Assembly: GCF_001655005.1 (NCBI RefSeq)
Contig: NZ_LXET01000063.1
Span: 1-64,000 of the forward strand
DNA from: Hafnia paralvei ATCC 29927
GTDB lineage: Bacteria; Pseudomonadota; Gammaproteobacteria; Enterobacterales; Enterobacteriaceae
Length of the DNA: 64,000 nt
Direction: 5' to 3'
Shown here piece by piece: positions 43,424 to 52,595 of this stretch. Positions within the stretch are counted from its first letter, which is position 1. The number at the start of each line of letters is the position of its first letter. The notes beneath the pieces are model-generated. The model worked only from the letters and a program-made list of their open reading frames with translations, had not been told where the DNA came from and did no database searches. The position numbers and the translations under genes are program-made.

Positions 43424-44326
43424 TTAGACCTCCCAGTGCCCTTTTCGAGTATCAGGCACCACGGAACACGGGTCCTGATGGATTATCACATCAGAACCGG
43501 GAAACCGCTGCAAAATAGCCTGCTCAACTTGTTCGGCGATTTCATGAGCGTGAATTAAAGGGAGGTTATCGTCCATCTCGATATGTAACTGAATAAAACG
43601 TGTCGGCCCTGACTGGCGGGTTCTTAAATCATGTACTCCGCTAACGCCCGGCCAAGCATGGACGATATCGACAATAGCCTGACGCTCATCATCATCTAAT
43701 GCACGATCTAGCAAAGACTGAACGGCCTCATAGCCCATACGTAGTGCGCTATACAGGATATAAACGCCGATTCCGAGCGCAAACAGAGAGTCCGCACGCG
43801 TGAAACCGTACCAACTCAATCCCAGTGAGATCAAAATTGCACCGTTCATCATGACGTCAGACTGGTAATGAAGCATATCCGCGCGTACTGCTTGACTACG
43901 GGTTTTTCGCACCACCCAGCGTTGGAAGGTCACTAATACCATCGTACAGGCTAAAGCGATAATTGTTACCCCAATACCAAGGCCTGGGTCAGTCATCGGC
44001 TCAGGGTTGATAAGGTGTTGGAAACCGGTCAGGAACAGGAACAATGCGGAGCCGGAAATAAACATGCTTTGCGCCAGTGCGGCCAGGGATTCCGCTTTGC
44101 CATGCCCAAAGGTGTGTTCTTCATCAGCAGGTTGCAATGAGTAACGTACCACCAGCAAATTCGTCAAAGATGCAGCGATATCTACAATGGAGTCCACCAG
44201 TGATGCCAAAAGACTGACAGAACCAGTGTGCCACCAGGCAAGCGTTTTAATAATAAGGAGTACGGTGGCGGTGACCGTGGCTCCCAGCGCAGCGGTTTTA
44301 ACTAACCGTGCATATTGCTGCTCCAT
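43424..44326 (-). CDS. fieF: Ferrous-iron/zinc efflux transporter FieF
   Basis: FieF is a cation diffusion facilitator that exports Fe2+ and Zn2+ in exchange for protons. The 300-residue protein equals E. coli FieF in length. It has six membrane helices, with metal-site residues in SLVDSIVD and HYQSDVMMN, the conserved FGHGKAESLAAL loop and a C-terminal cytoplasmic metal-binding domain (HIEMDDNLPL...HQDP). AAAGGATATTTTC precedes the start. In E. coli it is next to cpxP; here another gene lies between. Confidence 0.97.
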   Translation of the reverse strand: MEQQYARLVKTAALGATVTATVLLIIKTLAWWHTGSVSLLASLVDSIVDIAASLTNLLVVRYSLQPADEEHTFGHGKAESLAALAQSMFISGSALFLFLTGFQHLINPEPMTDPGLGIGVTIIALACTMVLVTFQRWVVRKTRSQAVRADMLHYQSDVMMNGAILISLGLSWYGFTRADSLFALGIGVYILYSALRMGYEAVQSLLDRALDDDERQAIVDIVHAWPGVSGVHDLRTRQSGPTRFIQLHIEMDDNLPLIHAHEIAEQVEQAILQRFPGSDVIIHQDPCSVVPDTRKGHWEV

Positions 44327-44599
44327 GAAAATATCCTTTAATCACTTAGGGCTGTTCAGTATAGCGAATTAATGACAAAAAAAGCCGCAGGGAACATGGC
44401 TTGTCTTAGCTCAGATTAGCACAATGCTCTGTTACGTTTGGAAAGATATATAATATCGAGGACGACTTGATCCTCCCTCTCACTTCGCTCATCTTAATTT
44501 ACCGTATCAGTCTTTTATCGCTCTTACGGCTGTACCCGTAAATTGGCGGTCAACAATATTTTGACCATATTTTAATCGCATCGATTTACACGCCATTGA

Positions 44600-46387
44600 A
44601 TGACGCAGCGACATTATGTGCGTGTCTATAAAATGAAATCGCCTGAGGCATCGATCATCATGGGGCAATCACGCTCACCCGTATCAAGCCAACAATCTAA
44701 CAGCTCAACGTTAAACCGTTTTAAACAAAATCCTAAGACCTGTTTATACTGCCTACTTTTAGTCATCGTCGCTGTCGTCATCCTTGCGGGTAATACGCCC
44801 TCGGCGGGCTATCCCCTTATCACCGCATTGAGTGCGTTTGTTTTCATCGTGGGTATGTTCTATCTACTTTCAGGGAGAAGCATATTTGCCTTGTCGATTA
44901 CTAGCCTTTTGGTGATCGTCCTACAGTTTATCAACCAGCTTAAAGTCCATTATTACAAAGACCATTTGATGTTTCCCGACATCTATTTGGCTACTGATCC
45001 CTCCAATACCGCTACGCTTTTTCATTACCCTTTAGCAGGTCTAGCGCTTCTCGGTCTAGTGATATGGCTAATCATCACGCTGGTTGTTACATGGCGAGCG
45101 ACTGCACGCAATGTCTCTCACAGGGTCTGGTGGCGCAGTATTGGGATGATGATCCTTGCCAGTGCGCTCGTAGCCCTTTGCGTCACCCGCTACCAACACG
45201 TCTGGGCAACCACCCTACCAGGTGGAACTGGCGTGGTTTCAAACCTCGTCATGTCAGCGAGCGAAGTGGAATATGAGCCACCTTCCTTTAATAGCGAATC
45301 CAGTGCCTATTTTAAACAGCAGGCCGCAGCGCTAAATCTGCCCCTAGCGAACCATAGTCAGCATCCAGACATCATCGTGCTGCTACAAGAATCTACGGTC
45401 GATCCTCGGCTTTATTCGTTACCAGACCCCAAATTGCTCCCCCGATTCACGATGTTTGAACAAGGAGGTAACGTGAAAGCACATACGCCGATGCGCGTAC
45501 AAACTTTTGGTGGCGGCACATGGTTATCCGAATTCGCGCTATTAACCGGTTTACGCAGCGATGATTTTGGAGCTATGAAGAATTCTGTGTTCTATTCCGC
45601 GGTCGATCACGTCAACGACAGCTTGTTTAAACAGATGAAAAACAATGGCTACTACACGATTGTGCTTACGCCATTTAATAAATCAGCCTATAACGCCGGT
45701 CATGCCTATCATGAGATGGGAATCGACCAGATCCTTCAGCCGCAGGAGTTAGGCTATCCCGGCAAGCTTGAAGATAACCTTTGGCACATCACCACTGCGG
45801 ATATGTTGAAATACGTTAAGCAGATCATGGCGAAAAAAACGGATAAGCCATTGTTTATCTATGCCTTAACCATGTACGAACATGGTCCCTATGATGAAAA
45901 ACATAGCGACGATTATCATCTGACCCACTATGTGAAAAAAAGTGGTTCTGCTGGCGAGTTCAGCCACTATGTGGAGAAAATTAAGACTTCGGACACTGCG
46001 TTAGCTGATTTCTTCCAATTTGTTGATACTCGCAATAAACCGACCATTTTTATGCATTTTGGCGATCACCAACCCGCCATTGATTGGTCCAATGGCTACA
46101 CCACGACGATGTCAGACCCGATGCATTTCACCCAGTTTAGCCTGCGTGATAACACAGGAGCACCCGCCGTCAGTGACTTAGGGCGAATGACGGATATTGC
46201 ATTCTTAGGCGGGATGGTATTGGAACACGCCAATTTAAGCGTTTCACCGTTCTATCGTGCCAATATTGAAATGCGCCATCTCTGCAAAGGCGAACTCAAC
46301 GATTGCACAAACACTAAACTGGTCGAAAGTTATAAGCATTATATCTACAGCGAACTGCATGCCGCATCAGGTGACAGTAACCCATAA
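44600..46387 (+). CDS. LtaS-like sulfatase-fold membrane transferase
   Basis: I do not know its exact function. The 595-residue protein has about four or five membrane segments in residues 45-200. A periplasmic alkaline-phosphatase/sulfatase-fold domain follows, with a metal-site E264 (LLQESTVD), a likely nucleophile T307 in FGGGTWLSEFALLTG, MYEHGPYD and FGDHQP (D489/H490). These motifs resemble lipoteichoic acid synthase and the phosphoglycerol transferase OpgB, so it may transfer a phospholipid head group to an envelope glycan. It is inserted between fieF and cpxP, which adjoin in E. coli. The start is uncertain: 44600, 44633 or 44660, none with a strong ribosome site. Confidence 0.85.
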   Translation: MTQRHYVRVYKMKSPEASIIMGQSRSPVSSQQSNSSTLNRFKQNPKTCLYCLLLVIVAVVILAGNTPSAGYPLITALSAFVFIVGMFYLLSGRSIFALSITSLLVIVLQFINQLKVHYYKDHLMFPDIYLATDPSNTATLFHYPLAGLALLGLVIWLIITLVVTWRATARNVSHRVWWRSIGMMILASALVALCVTRYQHVWATTLPGGTGVVSNLVMSASEVEYEPPSFNSESSAYFKQQAAALNLPLANHSQHPDIIVLLQESTVDPRLYSLPDPKLLPRFTMFEQGGNVKAHTPMRVQTFGGGTWLSEFALLTGLRSDDFGAMKNSVFYSAVDHVNDSLFKQMKNNGYYTIVLTPFNKSAYNAGHAYHEMGIDQILQPQELGYPGKLEDNLWHITTADMLKYVKQIMAKKTDKPLFIYALTMYEHGPYDEKHSDDYHLTHYVKKSGSAGEFSHYVEKIKTSDTALADFFQFVDTRNKPTIFMHFGDHQPAIDWSNGYTTTMSDPMHFTQFSLRDNTGAPAVSDLGRMTDIAFLGGMVLEHANLSVSPFYRANIEMRHLCKGELNDCTNTKLVESYKHYIYSELHAASGDSNP

Positions 46388-46403
46388 TTTACAAGCTACA
46401 GGC

Positions 46404-46460
46404 AAAAAAAACCCCACCGTAAGGTGGGGAAGACAGGGATGGTGTCTATGGCAAGGAAAA
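46404..46460 (-). ncRNA. cpxQ: CpxQ small RNA (3' UTR of cpxP)
   Basis: The 3' UTR of cpxP on the minus strand begins TTTTCCTTGCCATAGACACC and ends in the terminator CCCCACC-ttac-GGTGGGG plus T-run. This closely matches the E. coli Hfq-dependent sRNA CpxQ, which RNase E releases from cpxP mRNA and which represses envelope protein mRNAs. The 5' end is inferred from that similarity. The terminator also ends cpxP itself. Confidence 0.9.
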
Positions 46461-46468
46461 ACAGGGTG

Positions 46469-46945
46469 CTACTCTTTCGTACCTAACTTCAGGGCTGAAG
46501 TATTCTGCATGGTCGCTATCTGCTGCTGCCAATTGGCAATCCGCTGCTGGTAACGCTCATTTAACTGGGCCTTTTGCTCTGGAGTAAGCAGGTTGTACAT
46601 CTGGTTGCGAATTTTCGCCATTTCAACCTGACGGTTTATACTCTCCTGAGCCATTTTCTCGGCTAACTGCCGCACTGCGGCTTCATCGAACTTTTCTGCC
46701 GTTACCAGATTGTGCATGGTTTCAGCCTCCGCGATATCCACGCGGGGTAAATCGTGTCGCGCAAGCTGCATCAAATCTCGCATTTGCTGGCGCTGATGTT
46801 CACTAAGATTCACACCATCAAACATGCGGTTATGATCCATACTTTGATACAACATACCGTTATGTTGAGAGCCTTCGGCAAATGCTGCGGTTGAGGCCAT
46901 CGCAAGCATAAACGTCATGGCTAACGAGGTTACTTTACGCATCAT
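46469..46945 (-). CDS. cpxP: Periplasmic Cpx inhibitor/chaperone CpxP
   Basis: CpxP binds the sensor CpxA and damps the response, and delivers misfolded proteins to DegP. The 158-residue protein has a signal peptide (to about residue 23, ending AFA) and the two LTxxQ-type motifs, LSEHQRQQM and LTPEQKAQL. It has two adjacent ATG codons; the second (46942) is better spaced from AAGGAG. A perfect CpxR box lies upstream in the spacer shared with cpxRA. Confidence 0.95.
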   Translation of the reverse strand: MMRKVTSLAMTFMLAMASTAAFAEGSQHNGMLYQSMDHNRMFDGVNLSEHQRQQMRDLMQLARHDLPRVDIAEAETMHNLVTAEKFDEAAVRQLAEKMAQESINRQVEMAKIRNQMYNLLTPEQKAQLNERYQQRIANWQQQIATMQNTSALKLGTKE

Positions 46946-47025
46946 CTACTCCTTTGCATTGGCTGGCTCATGTGAATCGACGAGAATCAGTGTAGCTCTG
47001 GGCCTGAAAACTAGCGTCAGTGCAT

Positions 47026-47040
47026 GTAAAACTAAGTAAA
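47026..47040 (+). promoter_or_regulatory. CpxR box between cpxP and cpxRA
   Basis: GTAAA-actaa-GTAAA is a perfect match to the GTAAA-N5-GTAAA consensus. It lies 81 bp upstream of cpxP and 54 bp upstream of cpxR and can serve both directions. Confidence 0.9.
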
Positions 47041-47093
47041 GTCATGGAATAGCGGCACTTGTTGTCGTATTTTGCGTCAGGAGGTAAATACCT

Positions 47094-47792
47094 ATGAATA
47101 AAATTTTACTGGTTGATGACGATCGCGAACTGACGTCACTACTGCAAGAACTGCTGGATTTAGAAGGTTTTAGCGTCGTGGTTGCTCACGATGGCGAACA
47201 GGCTCTGGAGCTTTTGGATTCCAGTATCGATTTATTATTGTTAGACGTCATGATGCCGAAGAAAAACGGTATCGATACATTGAAAGAAGTTCGCCAACAT
47301 CACCAAACGCCGGTCATTATGCTCACTGCGCGCGGTAGTGAATTGGATCGCGTGCTGGGTCTGGAACTCGGCGCAGATGATTATTTACCTAAGCCGTTCA
47401 ACGATCGCGAGCTAGTTGCACGTATCCGTGCAATTTTGCGCCGTTCGAATTGGAATGAGCAGCAACAAAGCAACGAAAGCAACGCGCCAACGCTGGAAGT
47501 TGATCACCTGTTACTGAATCCGGGGCGTCAAGAAGCCAGTTTTGATGGACAAACATTAGAACTGACAGGAACTGAGTTCACCCTGCTTTATCTGCTGGCT
47601 CAGCATTTAGGACAGGTTGTTTCACGTGAACACCTGAGTCAGGAAGTCTTGGGTAAACGTCTGACACCGTTTGATCGTGCTATCGATATGCATATTTCTA
47701 ACCTGCGCCGTAAGCTGCCTGAACGTAAAGACGGTCAGCCTTGGTTTAAAACACTACGCGGTCGCGGCTATCTGATGGTGTCTGTTTCATGA
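47094..47792 (+). CDS. cpxR: Response regulator CpxR
   Basis: CpxR controls the envelope-stress regulon when phosphorylated by CpxA. The 232-residue OmpR-family protein has an acidic pocket (LLVDDDR), phosphoacceptor D51 (LLLLDVMMPKKNG) and a C-terminal winged helix (TEFTLLYLLAQHLG...RGYLMV). AGGAGG precedes the start. Its TGA overlaps the cpxA ATG by four bases, indicating translational coupling. Confidence 0.98.
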   Translation: MNKILLVDDDRELTSLLQELLDLEGFSVVVAHDGEQALELLDSSIDLLLLDVMMPKKNGIDTLKEVRQHHQTPVIMLTARGSELDRVLGLELGADDYLPKPFNDRELVARIRAILRRSNWNEQQQSNESNAPTLEVDHLLLNPGRQEASFDGQTLELTGTEFTLLYLLAQHLGQVVSREHLSQEVLGKRLTPFDRAIDMHISNLRRKLPERKDGQPWFKTLRGRGYLMVSVS

Positions 47793-49159
47793 TTAACAGC
47801 CTTACGGCACGTATCTTTGCCATTTTCTGGTTAACGCTGGCGTTAGTGCTGATGGTGGTGTTGATGCTGCCAAAACTTGATTCACGTCAGCTAACCTCAT
47901 TACTGGACAGTGAACGCCGTCAAGGCATTATGCTGGAACAGCACGTGGAAGCGGAATTAGCTGTTGACCCGGCGAATGACCTGATGTGGTGGCGTCGCTT
48001 GTTCCGCGCCATTGATAAATGGTCTCCTCCAGGTCAGCGACTTCTGTTAGTGACAAGCGAAGGGCGCGTGATTGGCGCTCAACGCAATGAAATGCAGATC
48101 GTGCGTAACTTTATCGGCCAGTCTGATAACGCAGACCAGCCGAAAAAGAAAAAATATGGCCGACTCGAAATGTTGGGGCCCTTCCCTATTCGTGATGGCG
48201 AAGATAATTACCAACTCTATCTGGTTCGTCCAGCAAGCAGCCCACAGTCCGACTTCATCAACCTGATGTTTGACCGCCCGCTGTTACTGTTACTGGTTAC
48301 GATGCTCATTAGTTCACCTCTGTTACTCTGGTTAGCATGGAGCCTCGCGAGCCCTGCCCGTAAGCTTAAAAATGCTGCCGATGATGTTGCCAGTGGCAAT
48401 CTCAAACAGCATCCTGAATTGGAGGCGGGTCCGCAGGAGTTCTTAGCCACCGGAGCAAGTTTTAACCAAATGGTGAGCGCTCTCGAGCGCATGGTTAACG
48501 CACAGCAACGGCTTATCTCTGATATCTCGCATGAGCTAAGAACACCGCTGACACGCCTGCAGCTTGCTACCGCGCTGATGCGGCGACGCCATGGTGAATA
48601 TAACGAACTGTCGCGTATAGAGATGGAGGCTCATCGTCTCGATAGCATGATCAATGACTTGCTAGCGCTGTCTCGCAATCAGCATAAAACCGAGCTGGAG
48701 CGCGAGCACCTTAAAGCCGATGAGCTTTGGGATGACGTGTTGGAAAATGCCAAGTTTGAGGCTGAGCAAGTCGGCAAAACGCTAGAGATTATCAGCCCAC
48801 CGGGGCCTTGGCCGCTATTTGGCAGCCATGCAGCACTCGATAGTGCGTTTGAAAATATCGTGCGTAACGCTCTTCGCTATTCTCATCACAAAATTGCGGT
48901 GACGTTTAGCTGTGACAATCAGGGGATCACCATTCACGTCGACGATGACGGCCCTGGTGTCGCACCAGAAGACCGTGAGCAGATCTTCCGTCCATTCTAT
49001 CGCACTGATGAGGCGCGCGACCGCGAGTCAGGAGGTACAGGCCTAGGCTTAGCAATCGTCGAAACCGTGGTAGAACAGCATAACGGCTGGGTCAAGGCCG
49101 AAGACAGCCCTCTGGGTGGTCTGCGCCTAACACTTTGGCTACCGCTTTATACGCGATAA
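47789..49159 (+). CDS. cpxA: Sensor histidine kinase CpxA
   Basis: CpxA senses misfolded envelope proteins and phosphorylates or dephosphorylates CpxR. The 456-residue inner-membrane protein has a first membrane helix (about 8-28), a periplasmic PAS-like domain (to about 163), a second helix (164-186), a HAMP domain, the H-box ISHELRTPLTRL with H248, and the ATPase motifs DDGPGV and GGTGLGLAIV. It is one residue shorter than E. coli CpxA. Confidence 0.98.
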   Translation: MINSLTARIFAIFWLTLALVLMVVLMLPKLDSRQLTSLLDSERRQGIMLEQHVEAELAVDPANDLMWWRRLFRAIDKWSPPGQRLLLVTSEGRVIGAQRNEMQIVRNFIGQSDNADQPKKKKYGRLEMLGPFPIRDGEDNYQLYLVRPASSPQSDFINLMFDRPLLLLLVTMLISSPLLLWLAWSLASPARKLKNAADDVASGNLKQHPELEAGPQEFLATGASFNQMVSALERMVNAQQRLISDISHELRTPLTRLQLATALMRRRHGEYNELSRIEMEAHRLDSMINDLLALSRNQHKTELEREHLKADELWDDVLENAKFEAEQVGKTLEIISPPGPWPLFGSHAALDSAFENIVRNALRYSHHKIAVTFSCDNQGITIHVDDDGPGVAPEDREQIFRPFYRTDEARDRESGGTGLGLAIVETVVEQHNGWVKAEDSPLGGLRLTLWLPLYTR

Positions 49160-49201
49160 GTTTGGAGTATAATGCGCCCCCTGACCTTGGGGGCGTACCA
49201 C

Positions 49202-49675
49202 ATGTTAAATATCGTTTTATTTGAACCAGAAATCCCACCGAATACCGGTAATATCATCCGTCTCTGCGCCAACACGGGCTTTAAATTACACCTTATCGAA
49301 CCGTTAGGTTTTACTTGGGACGATAAGCGTCTGCGCCGCGCAGGTTTGGACTATCACGAGTTCGCCACGCTAAAAAAACATCATGACTATCAAGCCTTTC
49401 TCGACAGCGAACAACCTGAACGCCTCTTTGCTTTGACGACAAAAGGTACGCCGGCACACAGCGCGGTAAGTTATCAAGCAGGTGATTATCTGGTGTTTGG
49501 CCCAGAAACGCGCGGATTACCAGCCTACATTCTGGATGCTCTCCCTGCTCAGCAAAAAATTCGTATACCAATGCTCGCCAGCAGTCGCAGCATGAATCTG
49601 TCAAATGCGGTTTCTGTTGTGGTTTACGAAGCTTGGCGCCAACTTGGCTACGAAGGTGCGCTACTGAAAGAGTAA
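49202..49675 (+). CDS. trmL: tRNA (cytidine/uridine-2'-O-)-methyltransferase TrmL
   Basis: TrmL methylates the ribose of the wobble base in two leucine tRNAs. The 157-residue SPOUT-fold protein (the E. coli length) has the knot motifs EIPPNTGNIIRLCANTG, FGPETRGLP and SMNLSNAVSVVVYEAW. ATG 49202 has GGGGG upstream; the ten codons before it are not conserved. It begins 43 bp after cpxA and is convergent with cysE. Confidence 0.97.
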   Translation: MLNIVLFEPEIPPNTGNIIRLCANTGFKLHLIEPLGFTWDDKRLRRAGLDYHEFATLKKHHDYQAFLDSEQPERLFALTTKGTPAHSAVSYQAGDYLVFGPETRGLPAYILDALPAQQKIRIPMLASSRSMNLSNAVSVVVYEAWRQLGYEGALLKE

Positions 49676-49741
49676 GTTATTAGTAGAAATAGGATGCGAG
49701 GCAGGCGAATGTCTGCCCCGTGAAATGAAGACAAGTTGTAT

Positions 49742-50563
49742 TTAGATACCGTCGCCGAACTCAAAACCGTCATGTGCGCCGTTAAACAACTGATCCATAT
49801 CCATAGATGGCTTTTCGCTTTCAGGGCGTCCGACAATGCGAGCTGGCACACCGGCAGCGGTTGTATGCGCTGGAATTGGATGTAATACAACTGAGCCAGC
49901 CCCAATCTTAGCACCACGGCCAACCTCAATATTGCCGAGAATTTTAGCGCCAGCTCCGATCATTACACCTTCGCGGATTTTTGGGTGACGGTCGCCGCCC
50001 TCTTTCCCCGTACCGCCCAGCGTCACCGATTGCAGAATAGAAACATCATTTTCTACAACGGCAGTTTCGCCGATCACAATTCCGGTTGCGTGATCGAGCA
50101 TGATCCCGCAGCCAATGCGCGCAGCAGGGTGAATATCCACCCCAAAAACAACGGAAATCTGGTTTTGCAGATAAATAGCCAACGCTTTACGGTCTTGTGA
50201 CCATAACCAATGGCCGATGCGATACGCTTGAAGCGCATGGAAACCTTTGAGGTACAACAGCGGCGTAGAGTATTTATCAACTGCGGGGTCACGCTGACGC
50301 ACAGCAAGAATATCGCGCGCCGCATAGTCCGTCATATTGGTGTCTGCACGGTAGGCTTCTTCCACCACCTCGCGGATCGCAATAGCGGGCATAATGGCGT
50401 TCGCCAGCTTATTCGCCAAAATGTAACTCAGTGCACTACCCAGATTTTCATGCTTCAGCAAGGTGGCATGATAGAAGCTAGCCAGCATCGGCTCACACTC
50501 GGCCAAACCACGCGCCTCGGTTTTGATGCATTGCCAGATTTGTTCTAACTCTTCTATCGACAT
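49742..50563 (-). CDS. cysE: Serine O-acetyltransferase
   Basis: CysE acetylates serine to O-acetylserine, the carbon precursor of cysteine, and is feedback-inhibited by cysteine. The 273-residue protein equals E. coli CysE. It has a helical N-terminal domain and a C-terminal left-handed beta helix of hexapeptide repeats with GIMLDHATGIVIGETAVV. AAGGGAG precedes the start. It follows gpsA, but the 211-bp spacer contains a short ERIC-like palindrome. Confidence 0.97.
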   Translation of the reverse strand: MSIEELEQIWQCIKTEARGLAECEPMLASFYHATLLKHENLGSALSYILANKLANAIMPAIAIREVVEEAYRADTNMTDYAARDILAVRQRDPAVDKYSTPLLYLKGFHALQAYRIGHWLWSQDRKALAIYLQNQISVVFGVDIHPAARIGCGIMLDHATGIVIGETAVVENDVSILQSVTLGGTGKEGGDRHPKIREGVMIGAGAKILGNIEVGRGAKIGAGSVVLHPIPAHTTAAGVPARIVGRPESEKPSMDMDQLFNGAHDGFEFGDGI

Positions 50564-50632
50564 ACAACGCTCCCTTACTTCACCTAAATTACTGCTATTT
50601 AATTGCTGCCACGATCATATTCGAGCCAGCTG

Positions 50633-50706
50633 TACCCAACATAATTGGCGTTGCATGACAAAAGCCTTAAGACTTTTTGTCATGCAGTTTCAAGTATGAC
50701 GGGGAT
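50633..50706. repeat. Short ERIC-like palindrome between gpsA and cysE
   Basis: It begins TACCCAACATAATTGG and ends CAAGTATGACGGGGATA, as ERIC elements do. The centre is replaced by the perfect hairpin TGCATGACAAAA / TTTTGTCATGCA (50652-50686). Total length is about 74 bp. It is transcribed between gpsA and cysE if they form an operon. Confidence 0.75.
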
Positions 50707-50774
50707 ATAATTTAGACAACAATTAACCAGACCGACTATCATGCGGTCAAGCAGTTATACCAAGAATTTGGCAC

Positions 50775-51794
50775 CTAGCGGCTGGTCTTTTCGTCTTTGC
50801 GTGCACGACCTAACAGCGTCAGCGCAGCTTCTCGAGCATCTTTATGGCAGTAGAGCACCTGATAAATTTGCTCAGTGATCGGCATTTCAACACCATAGCG
50901 ATGAGCTAACGCCATCACTTCTTTGGTGTTGCGATAACCTTCCACCACTTGACCAATCTTATCCTGAGCTTCCTGCACGCCAATGCCTTGCCCCAACATA
51001 ATCCCGAAGCGTCGGTTACGAGACTGGTTATCGGTACAAGTCAGCACCAAATCGCCTAATCCCGACATCCCCATAAAGGTGGTTGGATCGGCACCTAGCG
51101 CAACGCCAAGACGGCTCATCTCAGTCAAACCACGGGTGATCAGCGCTGTTCTGGCATTTGCCCCAAAACCAATGCCATCGGACATTCCCGCCCCAATCGC
51201 AATCACGTTTTTCACCGCGCCGCCCAGCTGTACACCGATAAAATCGGGATTGCTGTAAACACGGAAACTTTTGCCACAGTGTAATAGCTGCTGCAAATCT
51301 TCAGTGAACTGTGCGTCAGTTGATGATAATGCGATTGCCGTAGGAAGACCCGCTGCCAACTCTTTCGCAAACGTAGGGCCCGATAGCGTCGCTAAAGGAA
51401 TATCAGGACCGAGAGCCTCACGGGCGACGTCTTGCAACAGACGGCCTGTTTCCGCTTCCAATCCCTTAGTTGCCCAAACGATACGTGAATCAGCACGCAA
51501 ATAAGGCTTCAGTTGACGCAGCACCTCACCAAACACATGGCTAGGTACAACGACCAGCACATCACGGCTTGCAGCCATTGCCTTCGCAAGATCGGTTTCC
51601 AGCTTGAGCGTATCAGGGAAAGGGACATCAGGCAGGAAGGCCTGATTACAGCGCGCAGCATCCAGTGAATTGATATGCTTGGGATCGTGTCCCCACAACA
51701 CAACCTGATGCCCATTGCGCGCCAGCGTAATTGCCAGAGCGGTGCCGTACGAGCCGGCACCGATGACGGTCATTGAAGCCGTTGGGTTATTCAT
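50775..51794 (-). CDS. gpsA: NAD(P)+ glycerol-3-phosphate dehydrogenase
   Basis: GpsA reduces dihydroxyacetone phosphate to sn-glycerol 3-phosphate for phospholipid synthesis. The 339-residue protein (the E. coli length) has the dinucleotide motif IGAGSYGTALA near the N terminus, the catalytic-Lys segment AVKNVIAIGAG and the loop NARTALITRGL. The start overlaps the secB stop by one base (TAATG). Confidence 0.97.
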   Translation of the reverse strand: MNNPTASMTVIGAGSYGTALAITLARNGHQVVLWGHDPKHINSLDAARCNQAFLPDVPFPDTLKLETDLAKAMAASRDVLVVVPSHVFGEVLRQLKPYLRADSRIVWATKGLEAETGRLLQDVAREALGPDIPLATLSGPTFAKELAAGLPTAIALSSTDAQFTEDLQQLLHCGKSFRVYSNPDFIGVQLGGAVKNVIAIGAGMSDGIGFGANARTALITRGLTEMSRLGVALGADPTTFMGMSGLGDLVLTCTDNQSRNRRFGIMLGQGIGVQEAQDKIGQVVEGYRNTKEVMALAHRYGVEMPITEQIYQVLYCHKDAREAALTLLGRARKDEKTSR

Positions 51795-52267
51795 TAGGCA
51801 TCCAGAGGCTGCTGTTCAGCACCTTCTGCGCCTTCAGCTTGCTGCAGATAGTTCATGAACAGTGCATCAAAGTTAACGGGAGCTAAGTTCAACTGTGGGA
51901 AAGTACCACGAGAAACCAAGCTGGTGATGCATTCACGCGCATACGGGAACAGGATGTTCGGGCAGTAAGCACCAAGGCAATGCGCCATCTGAGTGCCTTC
52001 AATGCCAGAAATTGTGAAAATACCTGCCTGCTGAACTTCACACAGGAATGCAGTTTCTTCGCCCAGAGATGCAGTTACCGTCACGCGCAGCACAACTTCA
52101 AACACGCCGTCAGCCAGTTGAGTTGATGCCGTATCCAGATCCAGTTTGACTTCTGGCTGCCATTCTTTCTGGAATACTGCTGGTGCGTTTGGTGCTTCAA
52201 AAGAGATATCTTTGGTGTATACACGCTGGATCTGGAAAGACATCTCTGAGTTATTTTGTTCTGACAT
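51794..52267 (-). CDS. secB: Protein-export chaperone SecB
   Basis: SecB keeps presecretory proteins unfolded and hands them to SecA. The 157-residue protein has an Asn/Gln-rich N terminus, the FEAPNAPAVF segment, CLGAYCPNILFPYARE and an acidic C-terminal tail. ATG 52267 with AAAGG upstream gives the E. coli start. It lies in the yibN-grxC-secB-gpsA series and abuts gpsA. Confidence 0.97.
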   Translation of the reverse strand: MSEQNNSEMSFQIQRVYTKDISFEAPNAPAVFQKEWQPEVKLDLDTASTQLADGVFEVVLRVTVTASLGEETAFLCEVQQAGIFTISGIEGTQMAHCLGAYCPNILFPYARECITSLVSRGTFPQLNLAPVNFDALFMNYLQQAEGAEGAEQQPLDA

Positions 52268-52329
52268 AGTGTTAATACCTTTTAAGTTAATATCCATAAA
52301 TAGGATTTATGGGGCGAATACCGTACTGA

Positions 52330-52578
52330 TTACAAAAGCGGCTCAAGGCCACCCTTCGCATCCAGCGCGTGTAAATCGTCACAGCCACCAATGTGCTGCC
52401 CATTAATAAAAATTTGTGGCACGGTTGTACGCCCGCTGCGCTCAATCATTTCTTCACGCTTTTTCGGGTCGTTATCAATAGCAATTTCATGAAACTGAGC
52501 ACCTTTTGACTGCAACAGTGCTTTTGCACGATGACAGAAAGGACAGGTCGCTTTGGTATAGATATCAATGTTTGCCAT
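52330..52578 (-). CDS. grxC: Glutaredoxin 3
   Basis: GrxC reduces disulfides and glutathionylated proteins using glutathione. The 82-residue protein has the active site CPFC (E. coli has CPYC), TVPQIFINGQHIGG for glutathione binding and the downstream CDDL. It starts 17 bp after yibN and lies 62 bp before secB. Confidence 0.97.
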   Translation of the reverse strand: MANIDIYTKATCPFCHRAKALLQSKGAQFHEIAIDNDPKKREEMIERSGRTTVPQIFINGQHIGGCDDLHALDAKGGLEPLL

Positions 52579-52595
52579 GATGAATTCCTTGTAGC

